From positions 62,001-126,000 of the forward strand of contig CANQJS010000004.1 of the NCBI GenBank assembly GCA_947624285.1: a DNA stretch of 64,000 nucleotides. Direction: 5' to 3'. This stretch comes from an uncultured Clostridia bacterium. Its GTDB lineage: Bacteria > Bacillota > Clostridia > Oscillospirales > Acutalibacteraceae. Each line of letters opens with the position of its first letter. Position 1 is the first letter of the stretch. Shown in pieces: positions 33,492 to 43,251 of this stretch. Position numbers and translations under genes: made by a program. The notes below the pieces were generated by a model, which saw only the letters and a list, made by a program, of their open reading frames with translations, ran no database searches and was not told the origin of the DNA.

Positions 33492-35015
33492 TTATTTCAC
33501 CTCGGTGAGGTTGATTTGCTTTTCGCAAAGGACATCGCCCTTTGTATTTATACTTCTTATATCTACCGTGCCGTTGTTAAAGGTCATATTCGTATAGTTT
33601 ATTTCGTGAGGGTCATTTTCGTCTTTCGCGCCGCAGATATAATACTGAATCCCCGTGACGCTGTCCCGGGCGCTGACATATTCCGTTGTGTGACTGTGGC
33701 CGCATATCGTGAAATCAACGCCGAGTTCTCTTAAGACCTCCGCCGCCGGAGTCGGCTTATCATCGGGCTCAAAGAAAACGCATGAAGAGTGGGTTATAAG
33801 CACATTATAGCCGTTTTCTTTCTCAAGAGAGGCAAGCCATTCCGTCTGCTTATCAAAATACGGGGCAAAGTCGTTATAGCCGGCGTATTCATAGTTTTCA
33901 TCCTCTTTATCCTCGCCCGAATCCAAAACAGTGAAAACATATTTGCCTATCGTGCGGCGGAAATAGTAACCGTCAAAATCAAGCGCGTTGAGCATAACGG
34001 GCACATTGCTGCCCCTGTGGTCGTGGTTGCCGAGATTATAAATAACGGGCTTTGTGCCGCCGCTGACCGTGCCGGCGGGGACGAGGAGATTATCAATAAT
34101 ACTGTCCTGCGAATAAACTCCGCTTGAAATATCACCCAAGAAAGCCACTATATCGGCGTTTTCTCCAACCTTGCTCCAATCCGGGCGGGCGGTGTGGTTA
34201 TCGGTGACGCAGGTCATTTCAAAGCCGTCCTCCGGGCAGGGAATGAAATTGCCTACATTCATCTCAACTTCTTTTCCGAGATGCCCGCCGTAGGCTATAT
34301 CCTCTAAAACGCGCACCGCGCCGACGGAATACTCGGCGTTTTCAAGCTCGTCATAATCTACTCTGACGCTGTGTATCCGCGCGGAATCCTTGCGCCCCGC
34401 TATCGTATCCCAAATCACGCGCTCGCCGCCTTCGCCCGAAAGCTTAACATAACCAACGGATTTTCTGTTTGTGGCGAAAATGATATGATAGGCGTTGCCG
34501 TCGTCAAAAACGGCGGGCTTGCCCTCAAAGCCGAAGCCTCCCGCGGGAAAAGCCACAACTATTGCCGTTACCGCTATCGAGGCGGCAACGACCCCCGCCG
34601 TGAGCTTATGTAATATCCTATGCGCGGCGGGCAAGATGAGCGTTAGGAATATCAGCGCATAAAACAGAGCAAGATAAGGCAGAGTTTCAAGAGAAACATA
34701 GAAATAATCAGTAATATCGTCATTGCCGATTATGAGAAACGCCGCTATACATCCTAAATTTATCAAAAGGATAAGGCTGTTTATAATAAGCACGACCGTG
34801 TTGAAAAGCTTGTTTTCAAGCAGGCTGCCGCGAAGCTGAAAGAACAAAACGACTGTATTGACAATAAACAGCGCAAAGAGCAGATAGCAAAAGCCGTCAA
34901 ACACATAATGGTCAACAAAAACAAATCCTACCCTTACCATACACATAGCGAGAGTGGTGATAACGGAAAGTACCGATAAAATACTTGTGAGAATAACCTT
35001 GACTTTTTTATTCAT
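33492..35015 (-). CDS. Membrane-anchored calcineurin-like metallophosphoesterase
   Basis: 507 residues. The N-terminal 160 or so contain about five transmembrane helices. The phosphoesterase domain follows with VTDNHT (degenerate first motif), FLGDISSG, LGNHDHRG, LITHSS and CGHSHTTEY, which provide the two-metal site. A beta-rich insert (about 165-265) precedes the catalytic core. The protein may hydrolyse a phosphate ester at the membrane surface; the substrate is unknown. Start ATG 35015 with GGAGAAG. It lies 23 bp downstream of the DUF4345-like gene and probably shares its transcript. Confidence 0.82.
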   Translation of the reverse strand: MNKKVKVILTSILSVLSVITTLAMCMVRVGFVFVDHYVFDGFCYLLFALFIVNTVVLFFQLRGSLLENKLFNTVVLIINSLILLINLGCIAAFLIIGNDDITDYFYVSLETLPYLALFYALIFLTLILPAAHRILHKLTAGVVAASIAVTAIVVAFPAGGFGFEGKPAVFDDGNAYHIIFATNRKSVGYVKLSGEGGERVIWDTIAGRKDSARIHSVRVDYDELENAEYSVGAVRVLEDIAYGGHLGKEVEMNVGNFIPCPEDGFEMTCVTDNHTARPDWSKVGENADIVAFLGDISSGVYSQDSIIDNLLVPAGTVSGGTKPVIYNLGNHDHRGSNVPVMLNALDFDGYYFRRTIGKYVFTVLDSGEDKEDENYEYAGYNDFAPYFDKQTEWLASLEKENGYNVLITHSSCVFFEPDDKPTPAAEVLRELGVDFTICGHSHTTEYVSARDSVTGIQYYICGAKDENDPHEINYTNMTFNNGTVDIRSINTKGDVLCEKQINLTEVK

Positions 35016-35038
35016 AATAACTTCTCCATAAATTCAAA

Positions 35039-35458
35039 TCAGTAAAGGACCTTAGAGAGCACAAAGCAAGTCCACAGCGCGACAACAAAAAGCCCCTCGG
35101 CGGGAATTGCCAGCTTAGTGTAGGGGCATTTCCAGCCCTTATCGACGCAAAGAAAAATCGTTCTCGTAACAAAAACCGTTGTTGAGAAAAACAGACCGCC
35201 GACAAGCGAATACTGAGCCGTGCCCAAGGCGAATGTGAGATATAGCAAAAACGCGCCGAGGGCAAAGGATATACCGCCGTAATAAACCCTTATCTCGGTT
35301 TTTCCGGCATTGTCAACGGGCTTTATCGAAAAGCTTTCGGCATTTTTCAGCGGACTGATGACAAATACGATCGCCATTCCGAAAAAATAGCCTGCGAGCC
35401 CTATTACCGCCACGCTTGCCGGTATGTTCTCAAAGAAAATAGTTTTAATTGTTTCCAT
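35039..35458 (-). CDS. Small four-helix membrane protein, DUF4345-like
   Basis: 139 residues with four hydrophobic segments (about 13-34, 58-78, 82-102, 117-136). The stretch TEIRVYYGGISFALGAFLLY after the first loop resembles DUF4345 proteins, which have no known function. Start ATG 35458 with AAGGGG upstream. It is the first gene of a probable two-gene unit with the metallophosphoesterase. Confidence 0.6.
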   Translation of the reverse strand: METIKTIFFENIPASVAVIGLAGYFFGMAIVFVISPLKNAESFSIKPVDNAGKTEIRVYYGGISFALGAFLLYLTFALGTAQYSLVGGLFFSTTVFVTRTIFLCVDKGWKCPYTKLAIPAEGLFVVALWTCFVLSKVLY

Positions 35459-35500
35459 AAAAATTACCCCTTGAAATTATTTCAACAAAATTATACAACA

Positions 35501-35536
35501 TAAAAAATCGCCGGTCAACTAAATTGACCGGCGATT
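35501..35536 (-). terminator. Terminator overlapping the end of the GNAT gene
   Basis: AATCGCCGGTCAA (35506-35518) pairs with TTGACCGGCGATT (35524-35536). Read on the minus strand it is followed by TTTTTTA. The stem includes the last five codons and stop region of the acetyltransferase gene. Confidence 0.85.
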
Positions 35537-36037
35537 ATAATAATCTTCTTTTGTGAGCTCAAATTCAAGGCATTTCCATTTTTCGCCCATAACGCTCAGG
35601 TACTCGTCCTTTTCCTCCCTGTGCGCAAAGCCGAGGGAATAATAGCATCTCTGAGCCGGCGGATTGTTTTCAAAAACGCCTATTGTAACTTTGCTCGCGC
35701 CCATATCGCCGAACGCGCGCTCAAGAGCGAGAGGCAGCATTTTTCTGCCGTATCCCCTGCCCCTTATTTTACTGTCCACAATAATAAATCCAAAACGAAT
35801 TACCCGCTGTGCCTTGTCGGTAAAGCGCATTATCATATGCCCCACAGTTTCTTCGCCGTCAACGGCGGTCAGCGGGATCATCTTCGGATTTTCAGCATAA
35901 AACGCGTTCATTTCATCGGGCGTTATCGGATATGAGCCGTACCTGTCGGCGCTCCATTTTCTGAAAGCCGACTCGTCCTCAAGCCAGCTTAATATCCGTG
36001 CCGAATCACTTTTTTCATATTGCCTCAATTTCAGCAT
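35519..36037 (-). CDS. GNAT family N-acetyltransferase
   Basis: 172 residues with the GNAT fold: LRQYEKSDSARILSW at the start, beta-4 RFGFIIVDSKIRGRGYGRKML with the acetyl-CoA binding Q/RxxGxG/A pattern (RGRGYG), and NNPPAQRCYYSLGF near the end. Closest in feel to RimJ/RimL-type enzymes that acetylate amino groups of proteins or small molecules. The start is ATG 36037 with GGAG 8 bp upstream. It lies 5 bp after the GH13 gene, so the two are cotranscribed. Confidence 0.85.
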   Translation of the reverse strand: MLKLRQYEKSDSARILSWLEDESAFRKWSADRYGSYPITPDEMNAFYAENPKMIPLTAVDGEETVGHMIMRFTDKAQRVIRFGFIIVDSKIRGRGYGRKMLPLALERAFGDMGASKVTIGVFENNPPAQRCYYSLGFAHREEKDEYLSVMGEKWKCLEFELTKEDYYNRRSI

Positions 36038-36042
36038 ATCGT

Positions 36043-37902
36043 TCACTCCGCGTCTTTCGTGAGCAATGTATAGCAGTATTTGTCAAGGCGGATATATCCG
36101 TCCTTTGAAACAGGCTCAAAGAAATTATATGAATTATCCCATTGCGCGCCGACATACACATCTACAGTTTCGGGTGAATTATTCACAGCCACAAGCACCT
36201 GATTGCCCGATGAGGTCCTTGTATAGGCAATGGCGCCGTGATATGAAAACACCTTTTCAAAGCTGCCGTCTTTAAAGGCGGGGCAGCCCCTTCTTATTTC
36301 GCCGAGGCGCTTATACCATGTGTGAAGCTCGCTGTTGATATTATCCCACGGAAAGCAGGCTCTGTTGAACGGGTCTTTCATTCCCTGCATACCAGCTTCA
36401 TCGCCGTAATAAAGGCTCGGCACACCGGGCAGTGTATATTGAATAAGGCTTGCCGTTTTCAGCATTGAAACGCCTTTTTTATAGTTTTCCGGCGAAAGCT
36501 CGTTGTGCTCATGCTGCCACTGCCTGCCGTGTCCCTCGGCGTTTTCGCCCGCAAGCCTTGTTATTGCGCGCAGCGTATCGTGAGTGCCTATATGATTCAT
36601 CAGAATATGCAAGACGCATGGCGGGTAGTTTTCAACTACCGTCATAACAGCGTCAAAAAAGCTGTCCGCACCGCCGTAGCGCACAAAATTAAGCACCGCC
36701 TCGGCAAATGGATAATTCATAACGGAATCGAGCTGATCTCCAAGCAAATATTCGCGCCTGCTGCCGTAGGAAATTTTATTTGTGGCGTCCTCCCAGACCT
36801 CGCCGATAATAACAGCGTTTTCGTTTTCAGCCTTTACCGCTTTTCGCAAATCATCAAGAAAAACATCGGGAAGCTCATCGGCAACATCAAGCCTCCAGCC
36901 GCTTATGCCGCAGCGAAGCCATTTGCGCAAAATTCCGTTTTCGCCGCAGATATATCGGCGGTAATCCTCGTTTTCCTCCTCAACCTCCGGCAGGAGCTTT
37001 ATGCCCCACCAGCATTTGTATTTTTCGGGGTATTCAATGAATTTGTACCAATTGAAATACGGGCTTTCCTTGCTGTTGTAAGCGCCCACGCTGTTGTAAT
37101 TTCCGTACATATTGAAATATTTTGAATCACAGCCGGTGTGGCTGAAAACGCCGTCAAGCACTATGGCAATGCCCATCGCCTGAGCCTTTTTGCAAAGGGA
37201 ACGCAGATCCTTTTCCGTTCCGAGAAGAGGGTCAATTTTTTCATAATCCGCCGTGTCGTATCTGTGATTGGAATTTGCCTCAAAAATCGGATTGAGATAT
37301 ACGCATGTAACGCCGAGCTCCTTGAGATAGCCCAGCTTTTCCTCGATTCCTTTAAGGTCGCCGCCGAAATAGTCGTTGTTCCAAAGCCCGTTCATACGGC
37401 TCTCGTCCCAAAGCGGCTCATCGCCCCATTTTTTCATAACCCGACTTTCCGGCACGCCCGTTTTCTTTTTGCCGCTGTTGTAAAATCGGTCGGGAAAAAT
37501 CTGATAGATAACGCCGCCTTTTAGAAAATCGGGCGTTTTAAACTCTTTGGCATATACCGTCTGCTGAAAATCATCTCCGCCAGTCCCAATCTCACCGAGA
37601 CCGTTCGCGCCTTTTTTCACAAGCAGCACGCCCCACGGGGTGGTGAGCTCAAAATGATAAAAATACAGCCCCTTCGTGGTTGCGGAAAAATGCAGCTCCC
37701 AATACTCGTGACCGTCGCCGCACATACCCGCCCAGAACATACCGTAAAAAACGGTATCCTCGCCGTCCTTATGAACGGCAAGGCGTGACCCGCTGCAATT
37801 AAGGCTTCGGGAAACGATTATTCGCAGCCTTACCTTTTCATCCACGGCTATGGCGGATACGGGAGCTTTATATTCGGTTTTGCGTGAATCAAAAACAATC
37901 AT
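36043..37902 (-). CDS. GH13 alpha-amylase family enzyme, neopullulanase/cyclomaltodextrinase-like
   Basis: 619 residues, no signal peptide. An N-terminal beta-sandwich (about 1-125) is typical of the neopullulanase group. Barrel motifs in order: DGVFSHTG (region I), GWRLDVADE with the nucleophile Asp (about 337), IIGEVWEDA with the acid/base Glu (about 367) and MNHIGTHD with the third Asp (about 455). LPGVPSLYYGDEAGMQG follows. It should cut alpha-1,4 (and perhaps alpha-1,6) bonds of maltodextrins inside the cell. Together with the upstream glycogen phosphorylase gene it suggests alpha-glucan turnover. The ribosome binding site is weak. Confidence 0.9.
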   Translation of the reverse strand: MIVFDSRKTEYKAPVSAIAVDEKVRLRIIVSRSLNCSGSRLAVHKDGEDTVFYGMFWAGMCGDGHEYWELHFSATTKGLYFYHFELTTPWGVLLVKKGANGLGEIGTGGDDFQQTVYAKEFKTPDFLKGGVIYQIFPDRFYNSGKKKTGVPESRVMKKWGDEPLWDESRMNGLWNNDYFGGDLKGIEEKLGYLKELGVTCVYLNPIFEANSNHRYDTADYEKIDPLLGTEKDLRSLCKKAQAMGIAIVLDGVFSHTGCDSKYFNMYGNYNSVGAYNSKESPYFNWYKFIEYPEKYKCWWGIKLLPEVEEENEDYRRYICGENGILRKWLRCGISGWRLDVADELPDVFLDDLRKAVKAENENAVIIGEVWEDATNKISYGSRREYLLGDQLDSVMNYPFAEAVLNFVRYGGADSFFDAVMTVVENYPPCVLHILMNHIGTHDTLRAITRLAGENAEGHGRQWQHEHNELSPENYKKGVSMLKTASLIQYTLPGVPSLYYGDEAGMQGMKDPFNRACFPWDNINSELHTWYKRLGEIRRGCPAFKDGSFEKVFSYHGAIAYTRTSSGNQVLVAVNNSPETVDVYVGAQWDNSYNFFEPVSKDGYIRLDKYCYTLLTKDAE

Positions 37903-37914
37903 ATCTTAAATCCG

Positions 37915-37943
37915 AAAAAAGGGCGGATCGGTTATATCTGCCC
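37915..37943 (-). terminator. Terminator after glycogen phosphorylase
   Basis: GGGCGGAT (37921-37928) pairs with ATCTGCCC (37936-37943) with one G-U pair. On the minus strand the stem is followed by a run of six T (37915-37920). It lies between glgP and the GH13 gene, so the latter probably has its own promoter or depends on read-through. Confidence 0.7.
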
Positions 37944-37953
37944 TTTTTGCTAA

Positions 37954-40431
37954 TCACCTTGATTTTTTTATTTTGGTTTTTTTCGCTTCCGTCTTTTTCG
38001 CGGCGAGCTTTTTCTCCGCCTTTTCCTCGGCGGAAACCGGCTTTGTGTGCCAGATATTATCGGCGTATTCCATAATCGCCCTGTCCGCGCTGAATATGCC
38101 CGCGCCGCTGATGTTCATAAGGGACATTCTTGCGAATTTTTCCTTATCCCTGTAAATATCAGAAGCCTCTTTTTGGGCGTTCTGATAATCGGCGAAGTCA
38201 GCCAGCGCCATATACGGGTCAACATTCATAAGGCTTGAGGTGAATTCCCTGAAGTTCTTCCCGTTTATGCCCGCATTCAGAAAATCAAACACGCTCTTGA
38301 GCACGGGGTTGTTGTTTATATAATTCATCGGGGAGTAGCCGTCCCTTTGAAGCTGCTGCACCTCCGGCGTTTTAAGACCGAAGATGATTATATTGTCGTT
38401 TCCGACCGCATCGGCGATCTCCACATTCGCGCCGTCAAGCGTTCCTATAGTAACGGCTCCGTTGAGCATCAGCTTCATATTTCCCGTGCCGGATGCCTCT
38501 GTGCCCGCAAGAGAAATCTGCTCCGAAATATCCGCGGCGGGCATAAGAAGCTCAGCGAGCGTCACATTGTACTCCTCCATAAACACGACTTTCAGCTTTT
38601 TGTTTACATCGGGGTCGTTGTTGATCAGCTTTGAAAGCGAGTCTATAAGCTCAATCGTCTTTTTTGCCATAAAGTATCCCGGCGCCGCCTTTGACGCAAA
38701 TATATATGTTTTCGGAACAAAATCCATATCGGGATTTGCCTTTAGCATCTGATATTGGGCGATTATGTTCAGCACATTGAGGCTTTGGCGTTTATATTCG
38801 TGAAGCCTCTTCACCTGAACATCGAAAATGGAATCGGGATCTATTTCAATGCCGTTTCTCTTTTTGACCGTTTCGGCAAAACGAACCTTGTTGGCGCGCT
38901 TTATTTCAAGCAGTCTGCCAAGCACCGCCGTGTCGTTTGCAAAATCTCTCAACTTCAGGAGCTCGTCGGATTTTGTGATGAAACCGTCGCCGATAAGCTC
39001 GGTTATATAGTCGGTGAGAAGCGGGTTTGCCTGGCATATCCATCTGCGAAAGGCTATGCCGTTTGTGACATTCTTGAATTTTTCGGGAGTTATCGTATAA
39101 AAGTCGTTGAATACCGTGTCCTTGAGTATCTCGGAATGGAGAGCGGAAACGCCGTTTACCGAGTGTGAGCCCGCAACGCAGAGGTTTGCCATACGAACTA
39201 CGCCGTTAGAAATGATTGCCATTCTCTCCACCCTGTCCGCATCGTGGGTAACAGCCCAAATATAGGCGCGGAAGCGGTTATCTATTTCTTTGGTTATCTG
39301 ATAAATACGGGGAAGCAGGCGCATATAAAGCTCCTCGCTCCAGCATTCCAGCGCTTCCTTCATTACCGTGTGGTTGGTGTAGGCTACGGTTTTTGTTACG
39401 ATGTTCCACGCGCTGTCCCAATCATAGCCGCACTCATCAAGTAGTATCCTCATAAGCTCGGGGATCGCCATGGTAGGATGAGTATCGTTTATCTGAATCG
39501 CTATCTTATCGGGCAGATTGTCAAGCGTACCGTAGCTTGTGAGATGGCGGTGGATTATATCCTGCACGGAGGCGGAAACAAGGAAATACTGCTGACGAAG
39601 CCTCAGCGATTTGCCCTCCGGGAAATTGTCGGCGGGGTAAAGCACCTTAGAAATGGCCTCCGCCATAGCGGACTGCTCCATCGCCTTTATATAAGAGCCC
39701 TGATTGAACAGCGCCATATCAAGCTCCTGTTTTTTTGACGCCCAAAGGCGAAGCCTTGATACGCCTTGCCCTTTGCCCGAAACATACATATCATACGGAA
39801 TGGCAGTCACAACATTCGCGTCCCTGTGGTCAACATGGTGATATTCTCCGTCCCAACTGTCCTCGACCCAGCCCTCGAATTTGACTTCGACGGCGCGCTC
39901 CTCACGGGGAATGAGCCATACCTCGCCTCCGGGAAGCCAGAAATCGGGAAGCTCCGTCTGCCAGCCGTCAACAAGCTTTTGCTTGAAAATGCCCGCTTCA
40001 TAACGAATGGAATAGCCCATCGAGGCAAATCCGTTTGTGGCGAGCCCGTCTAAATAGCAAGCGGCAAGCCTGCCGAGGCCGCCGTTGCCGAGACCCGCGT
40101 CGGGCTCTTGTGAATAAAGGGATTCAAGGGTAACATCAAAGCTTTTGAGAGCGGTTTCAAAAACATCGGTTAGCCCTAAATTATAAAGATTGTTTTTGAG
40201 AGAGCGCCCCATAAGAAATTCCATACACAGGTAGTAGACCCTCTTGCTGTCCTGCTTCTGAACGGTATCGCGGAAATTGCTGTGCATAGTGGCAAGCTCA
40301 TCGCGCAAAATCATTGCCACCGCCTTATAGAATTGCTCCAGCGACGCGGCTTCGGGAGATACACCAAAAAAATGGCTCAATTTATCGCTTATCATCTTTT
40401 TTGCCTGAGAGGCAGAAATTGATGAATTCAT
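37954..40431 (-). CDS. glgP: Glycogen/starch/maltodextrin phosphorylase
   Basis: 825 residues, full length for the family. EASGTGNMKLMLNGAVTIGTL carries the lysine that binds pyridoxal phosphate, and DAGLGNGGLGRLAACYLDGL is the conserved N-terminal substrate/phosphate region. It releases glucose-1-phosphate from alpha-1,4-glucan ends. The last 24 residues form an unusual Lys/Ala-rich tail (KKLAAKKTEAKKTKIKK). The start is ATG 40431 with GGAGG 8 bp upstream; the TTG at 40446 is part of that ribosome binding site. The neighbouring GH13 gene is read in the same direction. Confidence 0.97.
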   Translation of the reverse strand: MNSSISASQAKKMISDKLSHFFGVSPEAASLEQFYKAVAMILRDELATMHSNFRDTVQKQDSKRVYYLCMEFLMGRSLKNNLYNLGLTDVFETALKSFDVTLESLYSQEPDAGLGNGGLGRLAACYLDGLATNGFASMGYSIRYEAGIFKQKLVDGWQTELPDFWLPGGEVWLIPREERAVEVKFEGWVEDSWDGEYHHVDHRDANVVTAIPYDMYVSGKGQGVSRLRLWASKKQELDMALFNQGSYIKAMEQSAMAEAISKVLYPADNFPEGKSLRLRQQYFLVSASVQDIIHRHLTSYGTLDNLPDKIAIQINDTHPTMAIPELMRILLDECGYDWDSAWNIVTKTVAYTNHTVMKEALECWSEELYMRLLPRIYQITKEIDNRFRAYIWAVTHDADRVERMAIISNGVVRMANLCVAGSHSVNGVSALHSEILKDTVFNDFYTITPEKFKNVTNGIAFRRWICQANPLLTDYITELIGDGFITKSDELLKLRDFANDTAVLGRLLEIKRANKVRFAETVKKRNGIEIDPDSIFDVQVKRLHEYKRQSLNVLNIIAQYQMLKANPDMDFVPKTYIFASKAAPGYFMAKKTIELIDSLSKLINNDPDVNKKLKVVFMEEYNVTLAELLMPAADISEQISLAGTEASGTGNMKLMLNGAVTIGTLDGANVEIADAVGNDNIIIFGLKTPEVQQLQRDGYSPMNYINNNPVLKSVFDFLNAGINGKNFREFTSSLMNVDPYMALADFADYQNAQKEASDIYRDKEKFARMSLMNISGAGIFSADRAIMEYADNIWHTKPVSAEEKAEKKLAAKKTEAKKTKIKKSR

Positions 40432-40534
40432 ATACAAAACCTCCAAAAATCATAATACAAAATAGTTGTTTTTAGAATTAGGTTTGTTCATTATACACTA
40501 AAAATAACTCAATTTCAATACTAACTATTTAATA

Positions 40535-41974
40535 TTATTCTTTTTTGCTTTTCTTTTTGAGAAATTTATCGGTAAGAAGCTTTATCAAGTCCTTTACCGC
40601 CCCGATATTTACGATAAGTACAGCGACGGTAAACGCAAGAGAAATTGCCAAGCTCCCCCACTCGCCTTGCCATTCGCTTAGCATAACAACGGCGGAGCAG
40701 AGCAAAAGAACAAATGATATGATAAACCTTTTGCCGTCAATTTTAATATTTACGAATTTCTTTGTGTTAAACACGCGTATTACGAAAACAAGGATAAACG
40801 AAATCGCCGTGGCGATCGCCGCGCCGTAGGCGTTCCATTTCGGAATAAGAATTAAATTCAAAATTATATTCGTCACAGCTCCCGAGCCCGCGGTGAGCAT
40901 TGATAGCATACTTTTCTTTTCCGCCATATAAATCGAGGCATAGAAATTTACTAGATTTGAGAATATTGTGGCGAAAACAAGTATCGGCTCATATCGCCAC
41001 GCGTCGTAATAATCGGGGCCGAGATAAACGGCGTTTATTATTCTTGAAAATGTAATGAGAAAAGCTCCGATGACGAGAAGCCCGCCGCTATAGACCTTGA
41101 ACACATTTGTGAAAAATTCGGATTTATATTCACTGTCGTACTCATCAACGGCGGAAAGCTGCCAAGCATTGATGAATATTGTCGCAAAAATGGCGATAAG
41201 ATTAGGTATCTTATATGCCGCCATATAAAGCCCGCTGAGAGCAACGCCGTGAAAATATGTTACGATATACTGGTCGGAGGCGTTGATTATCCACCACAGA
41301 ATGACCGTGGGTATCAGCGGTATGCAGTATTTCAGCATTGAGGAAACGAGCTGCTTTTTAAATCCGTGCCTTATATCAATATATTTCCATAGCTTCAATG
41401 CTATGAACATAAATGCAACGGAGCACATATCGCTTGTGAATATCGCAAGGATATATCCGTATATTCCCCAATGAAAAACGCCTAAATAAAGAAAAGTGAA
41501 AAGGGCGGAGGTCGCCGTGGCTATAACTCCGTCCGCGGCGTAAACTTTAACATATCCCATACCTCTTATGAACTGCTGAGTGACCTCTCTCATAGATGAG
41601 CCGAGGAGCATTACATAAAGAAGTATAGTATATTGACCGAGTCTGAAATCGTTTATTTCAATACCTGTGAGAAGCGGATAAAACAGGCAGAAAACACCGA
41701 ATCCGGCGATAGTAACAAAAACGCCCGTTGTGAAAACTTTTTTATTGTCCGCCGTTTTATCAAGGGTAAATCTCAGCACCGCGGAATTAACGGCGAGTGT
41801 GACGATAGGTATGAGAATATTTACGGAATTCTGAATAAGAGTAGCGCCTCCGAAATCCCCCGTCTGCATAACGCGGGTATAAAAAGAGGTGAGCAATATC
41901 GTGAGCAGCTTTGACGAAAAACTGCCTATCGCGAAAATTATTGTGTTTGAAGCTAACTTTTTATACTTATCCAT
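40535..41974 (-). CDS. Oligosaccharide/lipid-linked sugar flippase (Wzx/MATE-like, MOP superfamily)
   Basis: 479 residues with about 12-14 transmembrane helices. The opening MDKYKKLASNTIIFAIGSFSSKLLT and FYTRVMQTGDFGGATLIQ are typical of polysaccharide-biosynthesis flippases. These proteins move undecaprenyl-linked sugars to the outer face. The C-terminal tail is lysine-rich. No polymerase or glycosyltransferase is adjacent, so the polymer it serves is unknown. Start ATG 41974 after GGAAGAG. Confidence 0.85.
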   Translation of the reverse strand: MDKYKKLASNTIIFAIGSFSSKLLTILLTSFYTRVMQTGDFGGATLIQNSVNILIPIVTLAVNSAVLRFTLDKTADNKKVFTTGVFVTIAGFGVFCLFYPLLTGIEINDFRLGQYTILLYVMLLGSSMREVTQQFIRGMGYVKVYAADGVIATATSALFTFLYLGVFHWGIYGYILAIFTSDMCSVAFMFIALKLWKYIDIRHGFKKQLVSSMLKYCIPLIPTVILWWIINASDQYIVTYFHGVALSGLYMAAYKIPNLIAIFATIFINAWQLSAVDEYDSEYKSEFFTNVFKVYSGGLLVIGAFLITFSRIINAVYLGPDYYDAWRYEPILVFATIFSNLVNFYASIYMAEKKSMLSMLTAGSGAVTNIILNLILIPKWNAYGAAIATAISFILVFVIRVFNTKKFVNIKIDGKRFIISFVLLLCSAVVMLSEWQGEWGSLAISLAFTVAVLIVNIGAVKDLIKLLTDKFLKKKSKKE

Positions 41975-42012
41975 TTTCTCTTCCCGCGGTCGATTTGTGC
42001 CGCTTTTTGATT

Positions 42013-43251
42013 TTATTCTCTTATCTGACCGTTTCCGTAAATAAGATATTTTGTGGTAGTGAGCTCGCGAAGCCCCATCGGTCCTCTCGCGTGGAGCTTT
42101 TGCGTTGATATTCCTATCTCCGCGCCGAGGCCGAATTCTCCCCCGTCGGTAAAACGGGTGGAGGCGTTCACATAGACCGACGATGAATCGATACGGCGAA
42201 GGAACTCCGCAGCGTTATCACCGTTTTCTGTGATTATCGCCTCGCTGTGGCGTGTTGAATACTTATTTATATGCCGTATCGCCTCGTCAAGGCTGTCAAC
42301 GGTTTTTACGCTTATAATATAATCAAGGTATTCCTCCGCGAAATCCTCGTCGCTCGCGGGCAAAATGCCGTCCGCGGCGAGCATAGCGCGCTCGTCGCCC
42401 CTTATTTCAACGCTTTTTTTATCAAGAGCGGCTTTGATTTTCGGCAGCGCCTCGTTTATTATCCCCGAATGGATAACAAGGCTTTCACAGGCGTTGCACA
42501 CGCTTATGCGCTGTGTTTTGGCGTTGAAGATTATCCTTGCCGCCATATCCGTATCGGCAAATTCGTCAACATATATATGGCAGTTGCCGGAGCCTGTTTC
42601 TATAACGGGAACGGTGGAATTTTTCACAACCGTTTTTATAAGATTTTTTCCGCCTCTCGGAATAAGGCAGTCAAGATAGCCGTCAAGCCTCATCATTTCG
42701 TTTGCCGATTCGCGCGAGGTATCGGTTACGAGCTGAATGCAGTTTTTGTCAAATCCTTGATTTTTTATCGCGTTTCGCATCACGCTCGCTATTGCGATAT
42801 TGGAATTTATTGCCTCCTTGCCGCCGCGCAGTATCACGGCGTTGGAGCTTTTAAGGCAGAGCGCCGCCGCGTCTGCCGTTACATTGGGGCGCGCCTCATA
42901 AATTATTCCGATAACGCCCAAAGGCACGGTGATTTTTTTTATAATAAGACCGTTCGGGCGCGTTTTTTCCTCAAGCACGATTCCGCACGGGTCATCGAGA
43001 GCCGCCACGCTTTCAACGCCCTTTGCCATATCCTCTATTCTCTGAGTGTTGAGCATAAGTCTGTCGAGCAGACCTTTTCCGAGACCCGCTCTTTCGCCGT
43101 TTTCAATATCCCTTTTATTTTCCTCTATTATGGTTTGCGCATTGTTGCGCAGTGATTTTGCTATTTCAAGCAGGGCGGCATTTTTCTGTTTTTCCGTAAC
43201 GGAAGAAAGAAAATCCTTTGCCTCAAGCGCCTTTTTCGCAAGACTTATCAT
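42013..43251 (-). CDS. proA: Gamma-glutamyl phosphate reductase
   Basis: 412 residues of the aldehyde-dehydrogenase superfamily. LGVIGIIYEARPNVTADAAALCLKSSNA and the nucleophile region (NAKTQRISVCNACESLV, catalytic Cys) are diagnostic. It reduces gamma-glutamyl phosphate to glutamate semialdehyde in proline synthesis. It overlaps proB by 4 nt (ATGA), so translation is coupled. proC is not in the window. Confidence 0.97.
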   Translation of the reverse strand: MISLAKKALEAKDFLSSVTEKQKNAALLEIAKSLRNNAQTIIEENKRDIENGERAGLGKGLLDRLMLNTQRIEDMAKGVESVAALDDPCGIVLEEKTRPNGLIIKKITVPLGVIGIIYEARPNVTADAAALCLKSSNAVILRGGKEAINSNIAIASVMRNAIKNQGFDKNCIQLVTDTSRESANEMMRLDGYLDCLIPRGGKNLIKTVVKNSTVPVIETGSGNCHIYVDEFADTDMAARIIFNAKTQRISVCNACESLVIHSGIINEALPKIKAALDKKSVEIRGDERAMLAADGILPASDEDFAEEYLDYIISVKTVDSLDEAIRHINKYSTRHSEAIITENGDNAAEFLRRIDSSSVYVNASTRFTDGGEFGLGAEIGISTQKLHARGPMGLRELTTTKYLIYGNGQIRE

